DNA of 64,000 nucleotides from Deltaproteobacteria bacterium. Its GTDB lineage: Bacteria > Myxococcota_A > UBA9160 > SZUA-336. This document shows, in pieces, positions 53,048 to 60,874 of this stretch (position 1 is its first letter; the number at the start of each line of letters is the position of its first letter). Below the pieces are notes generated by a model. That model made no database searches, was not told the origin of the DNA, and saw only the letters and a program-made list of their open reading frames with translations. The DNA lies in contig JAJDAK010000018.1 of NCBI GenBank assembly GCA_029261895.1, forward strand, positions 62,001-126,000. The letters run 5' to 3'. The position numbers and the translations under genes were made by a program.

Positions 53048-54211
53048 TTAGACAGAAATCACCTCAACAAAAAGGCCGAGCGCACAGAGCACGCTTTCGA
53101 CTTCGCTCTTGTAAGCTGGGTTCATCACAATGACGCGAGTCGGGGGCGCGGCGCGTAACATTTCCGGCGCCACGATCGGCTGTCCAGTACCCGCAACGTA
53201 CTGACCCTGCTTTCGGGGATTCACATCCACGACCCAGGACACGGTATTTCGCGTGTTCACGCGGTTTAGGAAACTCACACCCTTCGAGCCAGCACCCCAA
53301 ATCGCAACGCATTCGTTCGCCGCCTTCCATGATAGGAAGCGATCATTCCAAAGCTTGGTTTCCATTTCGAACTTCTGCTGGAAGGCTTCGACCCACATCT
53401 TGAGGTCCGCAAGGTCCCCGGCGTTATCGTCAGCGGCACTTGCTTGTCCGTCCACCCGTGCAGCGGCACAGAGGAACTGTCCGCCGAAGGTTTCGACCAC
53501 TTTGGTTCGATGCACACCCACTTCCGAAAGCAGCGCACGTAGCGCAACCGGTGTGAAGTAAGAGCAATGCTCGTAAATGACGTCCCAAATACCCAGATCG
53601 CGCAGAGTCCAGAGGGCGTTCGGAACCTCAAGAAAGAGGCCGGCGTCATGCGTTCGTCGCGCGGCACTCACCAGTTCGCCAAGAAAGGGCTTGGGCTCCG
53701 GAATATGCTCGAGCACGTGGCGTGACACCAATAGATCGAAGCGAAGATCCTGATACGCGCTCGAGAACGGTTCACGATAGATCTTAACCGACGGATTGTG
53801 GCTCACGGTCTCGCGCTCTGAAACGCTCGGATCGAAACCCGTACCGCGGTTACGGCCATGGCGGCAGAGCAAATCGAGAAATTCACCACGTCCGCTGCCG
53901 ATCTCAACGATATGAGAGTCCTTGAGTTCGAATGCGGTTACCAGGCGCTCAGCCAGACCCTCTGCGTAGTTGAGAAAGCGCAGTGAACCGTAGAGCGAGT
54001 TCTCATAGCCAGGCGCGTACTCGACACGCTCCGCCTCAAATGCCGTGTTGTAGATCATTCCGCAGCGGTCACAGAAGCCAAGTTCGATCGTACCGCGCGG
54101 CGCTGACGTCGCATGCAACTCCGTCGGATAGATGACGTTGCAGAAGACGGGAACAGAGTCGACCTTGAAAAAAGTACGCAGCTCGGGATGATCACAAACA
54201 GGACATTTCAT
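53048..54211 (-). CDS. C-methyltransferase-like protein, copy 3
   Basis: A 387-residue class I SAM methyltransferase of the sugar C-methyltransferase architecture. The N-terminal zinc site has CPVC (residues 3-6) and CDRC. The SAM motif is VEIGSGRGEFLDLL, and RHVLEHIPEP follows. The catalytic-type segment is VIYEHCSYFTP, where the Tyr two residues before Glu, present in the other two copies, is replaced by Ile. The C-terminal Rossmann-like domain has WGAGSKGVSFL and VVDVNPRKQGQYVAGTG. Its ATG overlaps the stop of copy 2 by one base (TAATG). Confidence 0.85.
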   Translation of the reverse strand: MKCPVCDHPELRTFFKVDSVPVFCNVIYPTELHATSAPRGTIELGFCDRCGMIYNTAFEAERVEYAPGYENSLYGSLRFLNYAEGLAERLVTAFELKDSHIVEIGSGRGEFLDLLCRHGRNRGTGFDPSVSERETVSHNPSVKIYREPFSSAYQDLRFDLLVSRHVLEHIPEPKPFLGELVSAARRTHDAGLFLEVPNALWTLRDLGIWDVIYEHCSYFTPVALRALLSEVGVHRTKVVETFGGQFLCAAARVDGQASAADDNAGDLADLKMWVEAFQQKFEMETKLWNDRFLSWKAANECVAIWGAGSKGVSFLNRVNTRNTVSWVVDVNPRKQGQYVAGTGQPIVAPEMLRAAPPTRVIVMNPAYKSEVESVLCALGLFVEVISV

Positions 54212-55386
54212 TACAAACTCCTCAACTCTGCGCGTACACCGAGGTGTTCGAGATCCGCAGCGATCTCGTTCTGATAAATTGGATTCATCACGTAGATTAA
54301 ATCGACCGGCTCTTTGGCGAGATACCGCGGTGCAACGATCGCGTGACCCGATCCTGCAAGATACTTGCCCTGCTTGTACGGGTTGATATCCACCACGTAC
54401 TGAATTTCGTCTTGGAGCTGCAACGTCGTCAGAAAAGACACCGCTTTAGAACCAGAGCCCCAGAGTGCAATGCGTCGCCCCGCTCGCCGAGCGTTCTCGA
54501 TTTCGGTTTGAAGCCGACTCAGCTCGTCGGCAATCTTGACGCGAAACAGGTCCACGGCTTCGCCGATGTCTGCCAGGTCGTCAGGCACCGGACCCAGCGC
54601 ACCCGTGCCAGGTTTACAGTCGAGGAGCAGATACTGGTCCTCGAAACCGCGACTGAGCTCGACGATATCAAATCCAGCGCGCTGAAAGAGCCGTGCAAGT
54701 GAACCCAGTGTGAAATAGGAGCAGTGTTCGTAATAGAGGTCCCAGAATGCAAGCTCCTGGAGTACCCGTTCTACATCAGGAAGTTCAAAAAACACGGGGA
54801 TCTTGGGTCGGTTCTCCAACGACTCACGAATTCCCGATACGAATTCCTGTACGGGTTGGATGTGTTCCAGCGTATGACGGCAGGCGATGTAATCTGAACG
54901 CAGGTTGTCGTAGATCTCAGTATAGAAATCCTGGATGAATCGAATTCGAGCGGCAGCGCTTGAGCGGGTACGGTCCGGACGATAACCCGGATCAATCCCG
55001 ATCCCATGATTGTCGCCCAGCTCGCAGAGCTCAACCAGAAAGTCCCCTTTGCCACAGCCGATCTCAAGCACGGTCTTCTGCCGAAGATTGTGTTTTTCAA
55101 TCTGAGATTTGCAGAGTTCCGTTTGGAAGCGGCGGAACCGCGGCGAAAACGCCTGCGTCTCTTCATATGCCGGCGAATAGGAATGCACCGCGGGGTCGAA
55201 GTGATTGTTCTGGATAAACCCGCAACTGCTACAGAAAGCCAGACTCAAATCACCTCTTGGAAACTCGAGCGCCTCACTGCGTGAGTCGACCAGCAAGCAA
55301 CTATGAATCGGCACGTCCTTCACTTCGTAAAACGTCGTGAGAGCGGTCGAAGAGCAGGCCCAGCAATGGAACACTTCAGCCTTCAT
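54211..55386 (-). CDS. C-methyltransferase-like protein, copy 2
   Basis: A 391-residue paralogue of the flanking methyltransferases. The zinc site has CWAC and CSSC, the SAM motif is LEIGCGKGDFLVEL, and CRHTLEHIQP follows. The catalytic-type segment YYEHCSYFT keeps Tyr-x-Glu-His as in NovU/TylC3-type enzymes. The C-terminal domain has WGSGSKAVSFL and DINPYKQGKYLAGSG. These enzymes usually methylate a carbon of a nucleotide-linked sugar. It overlaps copy 1 by 11 bases. Confidence 0.87.
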   Translation of the reverse strand: MKAEVFHCWACSSTALTTFYEVKDVPIHSCLLVDSRSEALEFPRGDLSLAFCSSCGFIQNNHFDPAVHSYSPAYEETQAFSPRFRRFQTELCKSQIEKHNLRQKTVLEIGCGKGDFLVELCELGDNHGIGIDPGYRPDRTRSSAAARIRFIQDFYTEIYDNLRSDYIACRHTLEHIQPVQEFVSGIRESLENRPKIPVFFELPDVERVLQELAFWDLYYEHCSYFTLGSLARLFQRAGFDIVELSRGFEDQYLLLDCKPGTGALGPVPDDLADIGEAVDLFRVKIADELSRLQTEIENARRAGRRIALWGSGSKAVSFLTTLQLQDEIQYVVDINPYKQGKYLAGSGHAIVAPRYLAKEPVDLIYVMNPIYQNEIAADLEHLGVRAELRSL

Positions 55387-56656
55387 TGGAAATCACCTCC
55401 GGCATGGGAATCGGCACAATGAAACGTCCACCGCGGCGCAGGTACTCGTGCTGCTGTGCGATGATCTCGTCCTTGAAATTCCAGGGTAGGATCAACACAT
55501 ATTCCGGCATCTCTTCGAGCAAGCGCTCGGGTGAGCCGATGGGGATGCCAACACCAGGCATGCACAAGCCCTGTTTGTGGATGTTACGATCGACGACGAA
55601 GTCGATCAGTGTTTGGTCAATTCCACAGTAGTTAAGCAGAATCGTACCCTTGGCCGCTGCGCCGTAAGCGGCGATCCGCTTCCCTTCCGCTTTGATGTCA
55701 CGCAACATTCGACCCAGGCTAAGTCGTATGCCTACAGCCTGCGCCGAAAGACCCTGGTAGTAACCTATCTCATGCAATCGCGAACCACGTTCCATTTCCA
55801 GGTACGCATCTACCGATTCCTGTTGTCGCGGATAGCGCTCAACGTAGATACGCAGAGACCCGCCGTGGATCGGATAGTGTTCGACATGATTGAGGAAGAG
55901 CTTGTGACGAGAAAACAGCTCGCGGAGTGCAGTCACAGAGAAATAGCAAAGATGTTCATGGTAGATCGTATCGAACTCGCCCTGGTCAACCAGGTCTTTC
56001 ACATACGGCACTTCGATCACCGCGACACCGTCACGCTTCAGAATCGTTCCAATGCCAGCGACCACACCGTTTAAATCTGGGACATGCGCGAGAACGTTAT
56101 TTGCGATCACCACATCAGCACGAACGTTCTGACTTCGAAGTGCGGTGGCGAGGTCACGACCAAAGAAGTGATTCAGTGTCCGAATGCCCTTTTTCGCAGC
56201 GACGGTGGCTGGGCCGATGGCTGGATCAATACCCAAGACCTGGACGCCGAGTTCCGCAAAGTACTGCAGCATATAGCCATCGTTGCTGGCGAGCTCGACG
56301 ACCATGCTTTTCTTGCTGAGCACGCGCTCCGCAACCAATCGATGCGCGTTGCGCTTGGAATGCTCGAGCAATGACTCTGCAAAAGACGAATAGTAAGGAT
56401 ATTCACGACAAAAGAGTTCATCGGGCGGAACCGTATGAAGAATCTGCACCAATGAGCAACTTCCGCAGAGCGCGACATCAAGCGGATACTTGGGTTCTGT
56501 CGCTTCGATCGGCTCCAACATCTCTGCGACTTCAGAAATCTTCTCTACCGATTCCGTGAGACGGTCAGAAAGCGGCATATTTCCCAATTCGAGAAACATC
56601 TCGATATCGGAGCTACCGCAGGACCGACAACGTTCGATGCGCTGTACTTCAACCAC
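55376..56656 (-). CDS. C-methyltransferase-like protein, copy 1
   Basis: A methyltransferase of 426 residues and the most complete of the three. CRSC and CGSC form the zinc site, ELASNDGYMLQYF is the SAM motif, and YHEHLCYFS retains the Tyr-x-Glu-His catalytic pattern. The C-terminal domain has YGAAAKGTILLNY and NIHKQGLCMPG. This fits NovU/TylC3-like C-3 or C-5 methyltransferases of deoxysugar pathways. GTG 56656 is used because GAGG lies eight bases upstream and it overlaps the epimerase stop by one base (TAGTG); GTG 56665 is possible. Confidence 0.87.
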   Translation of the reverse strand: MVEVQRIERCRSCGSSDIEMFLELGNMPLSDRLTESVEKISEVAEMLEPIEATEPKYPLDVALCGSCSLVQILHTVPPDELFCREYPYYSSFAESLLEHSKRNAHRLVAERVLSKKSMVVELASNDGYMLQYFAELGVQVLGIDPAIGPATVAAKKGIRTLNHFFGRDLATALRSQNVRADVVIANNVLAHVPDLNGVVAGIGTILKRDGVAVIEVPYVKDLVDQGEFDTIYHEHLCYFSVTALRELFSRHKLFLNHVEHYPIHGGSLRIYVERYPRQQESVDAYLEMERGSRLHEIGYYQGLSAQAVGIRLSLGRMLRDIKAEGKRIAAYGAAAKGTILLNYCGIDQTLIDFVVDRNIHKQGLCMPGVGIPIGSPERLLEEMPEYVLILPWNFKDEIIAQQHEYLRRGGRFIVPIPMPEVISNEG

Positions 56657-57678
56657 TAGATCCACCTCAATTCACGATCGATTTGTTGGCTATCGAGAAG
56701 CTCCCGCACCCGACGAATGCGTAGGTAACGCGAGCTTTCAAACGCTTCCAATGTCAACGCGTTGGCCTGGTAGGCAGCGTAGAGTTCTTTGACGCCCCGC
56801 TCGACCGACCATTCCGTTTTGTACGTGGGCATGTATCGCTGAATCTTCGAGCAGTCCACGCGATAGCAACGCTTATCGGGGCCGGCTCCTTCTGCGAAAC
56901 GAACGCGACTCCCCGGGACTACGGCTTCAACAATTTCCGCCACTTCACGGATCGTGTAATTTTCTTCGGTCGCACCGACATTGAACGCTTCGTTATGAAC
57001 CACTTCACGCGGTGCTTCGAGCGCACATACGAAGGCACGAGCGATGTCTTCAACATGGACCAACGGGCGCCAGGGAGAGCCATCGCTCTTCATCAACACT
57101 TCACCCGTCGTCATCGCATAACCCACCAGGTTGTTCACCACCAAGTCGGCACGCAAGCGCGGCGACACGCCATATGCAGTCGCATTTCTTAGGAATACGG
57201 GCGAGAAGCTCTCATCGGCCAGCATTGAAACATCGCGCTCAACCCAGGCTTTCGAGGCGCCGTAAGGTGTCACCGGGTGCATTTCGGCATCCTCATCCAC
57301 AAAGTCATCGCCTGCTGAGCCGTAGAGACTGCACGAGGACGAATGGATGAATCGCGACACACCAGCGAGTTTCGCGAGTCCCGCGAGCACTACCGAGGCG
57401 CTGTGGTTGATGTCGTAGGTGCAGTCAGGATTTAGGTCACCGAGCGGATCGTTAGAAAGGCCAGCAAGGTGGAGAACGGCGTCGAATCCCAGCAAGTCCC
57501 CAGCTGTAAGGTCGCGGATATCACGCCGTATGCTCGGGATCACCTGTTCGTCGTCGCCGAAATCACAACCCTCAAACAACAGCGAGTCCAGTCCGATGAC
57601 TTGGTGGCCATGACGCGCCAACATCGGCGCTAAAATCGATCCAATGTATCCGTGGTATCCAGTTAGAAGTACTCTCAT
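56656..57678 (-). CDS. NAD-dependent epimerase/dehydratase (extended SDR)
   Basis: A 340-residue extended short-chain dehydrogenase. NAD motif TGYHGYIGS, then FIHSSSCSLYG and the catalytic YGASK (Tyr-x3-Lys). WRPLVHVEDIARAF and AFNVGATEENYT are typical of nucleotide-sugar epimerases. It probably acts on the CDP-sugar made by the adjacent cytidylyltransferase, but whether it is an epimerase, dehydratase or reductase cannot be read from motifs. ATG 57678 is chosen: longer in-frame starts reach into the preceding gene with no domain sequence. Confidence 0.87.
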   Translation of the reverse strand: MRVLLTGYHGYIGSILAPMLARHGHQVIGLDSLLFEGCDFGDDEQVIPSIRRDIRDLTAGDLLGFDAVLHLAGLSNDPLGDLNPDCTYDINHSASVVLAGLAKLAGVSRFIHSSSCSLYGSAGDDFVDEDAEMHPVTPYGASKAWVERDVSMLADESFSPVFLRNATAYGVSPRLRADLVVNNLVGYAMTTGEVLMKSDGSPWRPLVHVEDIARAFVCALEAPREVVHNEAFNVGATEENYTIREVAEIVEAVVPGSRVRFAEGAGPDKRCYRVDCSKIQRYMPTYKTEWSVERGVKELYAAYQANALTLEAFESSRYLRIRRVRELLDSQQIDRELRWI

Positions 57679-57682
57679 CTTG

Positions 57683-58453
57683 TTACATCCAGTTGCGCCA
57701 AGGCGCGTCGCCGCTCTGCCAGAGCGATTCAATGAGTTGTCGATCTCGAAGCGTATCCATGCACTGCCAGAATCCTTCATGCCGATACGCCATCAATTCG
57801 CCATCACGCGCGAGACGCTCCATGGGTTCGAGTTCCCATTGCGTCTCGTCGCCTTCGATGTAATTGAAAATCCCTGGTTCAAGCACAAAGAACGCGCCGT
57901 TGATCCAGCCTTCACCGAGTTGTGGCTTTTCCGAAAACTCTGCAACGGAATCTCCATTCAACTCGATACGACCGAAGCGTGCAGGCGGCCGAACGGCGGT
58001 CACCGTGGCTAACTTGCCGTGAGAGCGATGAAAATCAACGAGTCGCTTTAGATCGATATTCGCGACACCATCGCCCCAGGTGAGCATGAACGTGTCATCG
58101 CTTAAGTAAGGTTGTAAACGCTTGATCCGGCCACCCGTCATCGTGTTCGCGCCGGTATCGATCAAGCGGACGGTCCAGTCATCGAGCTGCGCATCGTCTA
58201 ACTCGACTTCGCCCGTCGACAATTCGACCGTCATATTCGAATTCAGGCGGCGATAATCAAGCATGTAGCGCTTGATCTGTTCGCCTTTATAGCCGAGCGC
58301 AATCGTGAAGTCGTCGAAGCCCTGATGGGCGTAGATCTTCATGATGTGCCAGAGAATCGGGCGACCGCCGACTTCCACCATAGGTTTGGGTCGGATCTCG
58401 GTTTCTTCCGAGAGCCGCGTTCCCATACCACCGGCTAAAATTGCTACACGCAT
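57683..58453 (-). CDS. rfbF: Glucose-1-phosphate cytidylyltransferase-like (RfbF)
   Basis: A 256-residue sugar nucleotidyltransferase. Signature AILAGGMGTRLSEETEIRPKPMV at the N-terminus, WGDGVANID metal site and WINGAFFVLEPGIFNYI match RfbF. It makes CDP-glucose from CTP and glucose 1-phosphate, first step to CDP-3,6-dideoxyhexoses and branched deoxysugars. No standard CDP-glucose 4,6-dehydratase (rfbG) or dehydrase (rfbH) follows in this window. ATG 58453 gives the canonical start. It heads the surface-sugar operon. Confidence 0.9.
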   Translation of the reverse strand: MRVAILAGGMGTRLSEETEIRPKPMVEVGGRPILWHIMKIYAHQGFDDFTIALGYKGEQIKRYMLDYRRLNSNMTVELSTGEVELDDAQLDDWTVRLIDTGANTMTGGRIKRLQPYLSDDTFMLTWGDGVANIDLKRLVDFHRSHGKLATVTAVRPPARFGRIELNGDSVAEFSEKPQLGEGWINGAFFVLEPGIFNYIEGDETQWELEPMERLARDGELMAYRHEGFWQCMDTLRDRQLIESLWQSGDAPWRNWM

Positions 58454-58603
58454 ATGCAACTCCCACCCCGCCACGGCGGTGAAAGTGCAAACACCAGACC
58501 AGACTCTCGTGGTTTTATTTAGGTCGGTGGGTTAGAGCGATAGCTGCTGTACTGTTGCGGGTGACTGTCCCGTCGATTGTGTGAAGAGAGCCACTCTTTT
58601 AAA

Positions 58604-58617
58604 GTGGTTTAGACCAC
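58604..58617 (-). terminator. Small hairpin downstream of lapB
   Basis: GTGGT-TTAG-ACCAC lies 4 bases past the lapB stop on the minus strand, followed by CTTTAAAAG. It is short, and the T-run is only three bases, so it is a weak candidate that may separate lapB from the surface-sugar operon. Confidence 0.3.
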
Positions 58618-58620
58618 ATC

Positions 58621-59706
58621 CTAGAAGAAACTCTCCCACGAACCACACTGTGGGCAACGCCAGTGCAACTCGCCGTCTTCCGTCCCGCAGCTGTGGCAAC
58701 GAAGTAGTGGACGCTCTACAGGTAGACGGTCCAGTAACTCCTCGAAGGTCTTCACAGCTTCGCCATCGCGATTCTCGCGCAACAAGATGCGGCCGATCTC
58801 CGCATATGCGGGCAGGAACTGCGGCGTCCGATCAAGCATGCGGCGTAGCCGCGTCAATCCTTCATCGATCCGGCCCTGCTTGACGATCGCGCGTGCCAGC
58901 CAGAGCGATGCTTCATGATCATCGCCATCATCCTGCAGTCGTTCCTGCATCAACGACTCATAGGTCGGGAGATCGTCTGCCGAAAGCAGAGCCTCCCAGA
59001 GGCGTGGATAGAGAAGCACACCGATCGATGGATGGAGCGGCAGCGCACGCCGCCAGTGTTGAATCGCTTTTCGTGCCTTGCCTTCACGGAAACAATGATC
59101 GCCGAGCGCGATGTATGCCTCCGCACAGCCGCGATCCTGACCCAACGCGCGCCGAAAGGCTTTGCGCGCATCCGAAGCGCGCCCTTCTTTCGCATGGCCC
59201 CGACCCAGTCCGGTCCAAAGATGCGCCAGGATGTTCGATGTCATTGGATCCTTGGAGCCAATCTGACGGCGAACCCGAATCGCATCTTCCCACTCGCCAC
59301 TCTCCACATGAATTCTTTCAAGCTCGCGCAATGCTTCGAGTTGATGAGGCTGCGCCTCCAGAAGTTCCTTGAAGGATGCAGCCGCTCGCTTAAGAAAACC
59401 TCCTGCCCGAAAATCCAACGCCAAACCAAGGAGCGCCTCATTGCGAATACTCTCAGCCAAGTCCTTGCGCAACATCAGATTCTGGTGAACTTGGATCGCA
59501 CGTCCGATATCTCCCCGCGCACGATAGAGATTGGCGAGCGAGAGATATATATCCGCTGATGAAGAATCGAACTTGGCCGCTTCCGCGAGTGCGTTCTCGG
59601 CCCCAGGTAGGTCGCCTGCAAGTACGCGATGCAACGCGACCCGAAGATTTCCTGCGGTCGTGAGATCTTGCTCGCGTGATTTGCGATTCCGAAACCACCA
59701 CGCCAC
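58621..59706 (-). CDS. lapB: LapB (YciM) TPR/rubredoxin-like LPS assembly protein
   Basis: A 361-residue protein. The E. coli protein controls LpxC stability via FtsH and LPS assembly. Visible features: an N-terminal region (MAWWFRNRKSREQ, without an obvious membrane helix), about nine TPR-like helix pairs (residues 18-320), and a C-terminal metal-binding knuckle with CHSCG and CPQCG separated by ten or so residues. The absence of the usual N-terminal membrane anchor is notable. It lies 3 bases downstream of lapA. Confidence 0.87.
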   Translation of the reverse strand: MAWWFRNRKSREQDLTTAGNLRVALHRVLAGDLPGAENALAEAAKFDSSSADIYLSLANLYRARGDIGRAIQVHQNLMLRKDLAESIRNEALLGLALDFRAGGFLKRAAASFKELLEAQPHQLEALRELERIHVESGEWEDAIRVRRQIGSKDPMTSNILAHLWTGLGRGHAKEGRASDARKAFRRALGQDRGCAEAYIALGDHCFREGKARKAIQHWRRALPLHPSIGVLLYPRLWEALLSADDLPTYESLMQERLQDDGDDHEASLWLARAIVKQGRIDEGLTRLRRMLDRTPQFLPAYAEIGRILLRENRDGEAVKTFEELLDRLPVERPLLRCHSCGTEDGELHWRCPQCGSWESFF

Positions 59707-59709
59707 GGG

Positions 59710-60030
59710 CTAGACCTCGCGTGAGTCGGTATTGGATTCGTCTTCTTCGATCAGTGGCAAAGTTCGTAGACCGTGAATCTCTTGCTCCAAGCTCGAGATG
59801 CGCTTGCGTTGACGGCGTGCTCGGATTCGATATCTAAACAACGGCGTCGCACAGAGTCCGAATGCGATCACGAGTCCTGCGCTGAACGCACAAATCAACG
59901 CCAGCCAAACGGGTGTTTGAATTTTGCCCCAGACCCAATCGACTTCAACCGGCATCGGGTTTTGCACGGCCAACAACACCAATCCAACCATCAAGACCAA
60001 TCCCAAAATGCCGAGTAGCACTGACTTCAT
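59710..60030 (-). CDS. lapA: LapA-domain membrane protein
   Basis: A 106-residue inner-membrane protein with two hydrophobic helices (about residues 4-22 and 41-62), separated by the LapA-type loop NPMPVEVDW. The basic RARRQRKRISSLEQEI coiled-coil tail extends into the cytoplasm. It is a partner of LapB in LPS assembly control. The stop precedes lapB by 3 bases and the start overlaps the HIT gene by 4 bases. Confidence 0.9.
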   Translation of the reverse strand: MKSVLLGILGLVLMVGLVLLAVQNPMPVEVDWVWGKIQTPVWLALICAFSAGLVIAFGLCATPLFRYRIRARRQRKRISSLEQEIHGLRTLPLIEEDESNTDSREV

Positions 60031-60527
60031 CGCCTTGATAACTCCTCGAACCGCGGTTGTAGTTCGTCGTAAATACGATCGAGATGCTCTGGAATCACGC
60101 GCGTTTCCGCGATCGATGTCATGAAATTTACATCACCCAGCCAACGCGGTACCAAATGAAAGTGCAGGTGCTCCGCAAACCCAGCCCCCGCCGATGCACC
60201 CAGATTAGCACCAATGTTCAAGCCTTCGTAGCGGTAGACGGTCTTCAGAATTCTGGAGCTATCGGCAATCAACTGCATCAGTTCGCTCCGTATATCGACT
60301 GCCAACTCCGACAGCTCACCCTGATGCACCGACGGCGCGACCATCAGGTGACCCGCCGCGTAGGGATAGCGATTCAGCATGACGATCGCGTGATCGGCGC
60401 GCAGGAGTAGCAAACGCTCCCGGTCCGACGCTCGATCACCGTCGTCACAAAATATACATCCAGGCGGCTTCTCACCTTGGATGTACTGCATCCGCCAGGG
60501 CGCCCAGAGAGGGGGGCGCGAACTCAC
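60027..60527 (-). CDS. HIT-family hydrolase/transferase
   Basis: A 166-residue HIT protein. PLWAPWRMQYI and GCIFC at the N-terminus, then GHLMVAPSVHQ and the catalytic EHLHFHLVPRW (His-x-His-x-His). The sequence fits the group annotated as AP4A phosphorylase-like HIT proteins; the physiological substrate is unknown. GTG 60527 starts right after the ihfB stop, giving the usual short N-terminus; GTG 60569 would overlap ihfB and add 14 non-conserved residues. Confidence 0.87.
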   Translation of the reverse strand: MSSRPPLWAPWRMQYIQGEKPPGCIFCDDGDRASDRERLLLLRADHAIVMLNRYPYAAGHLMVAPSVHQGELSELAVDIRSELMQLIADSSRILKTVYRYEGLNIGANLGASAGAGFAEHLHFHLVPRWLGDVNFMTSIAETRVIPEHLDRIYDELQPRFEELSRR

Positions 60528-60529
60528 GT

Positions 60530-60847
60530 CTAACCGGTCCCCGTTTGCGAAGGAGCATCTCCCCGCCACGCGGCGTCGATGCGCTCCTTCAACTCCTTGC
60601 CCACCTTGAAGAACGGCGTGCGTTTCGCAGGAATCTTCACTTCTTCGCCGGTCTTGGGGTTACGACCATCGCGTGCCTCTCGAACTTTGACCTGAAAGCT
60701 GCCGAAACCCCGAATCTCAATCCGTTCGGCGCCTCGAAGTGCTTCGGTCATACTATCGAAGATCGTATTCACAACGATCTCCGTATCCTTTTTTGAGATA
60801 TGCGGAACTCGAGCCGCAACCCGTTCGATCAAATCACTTTTCGTCAT
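60530..60847 (-). CDS. ihfB: Integration host factor subunit beta
   Basis: A 105-residue DNA-bending protein of the HU/IHF family. MTKSDLIERVA start, IEIRGFGSFQVKVREARDGRNPKTGEEV with the proline-containing beta arm, and FKVGKELKERI. The arm sequence is of the IHF-beta type. A short polar tail follows the core. It is immediately downstream of rpsA, the gene order also seen in E. coli, and a second subunit would be encoded elsewhere. Confidence 0.9.
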   Translation of the reverse strand: MTKSDLIERVAARVPHISKKDTEIVVNTIFDSMTEALRGAERIEIRGFGSFQVKVREARDGRNPKTGEEVKIPAKRTPFFKVGKELKERIDAAWRGDAPSQTGTG

Positions 60848-60874
60848 ACCGACGCCCCCCCTTTTTTCTACACG

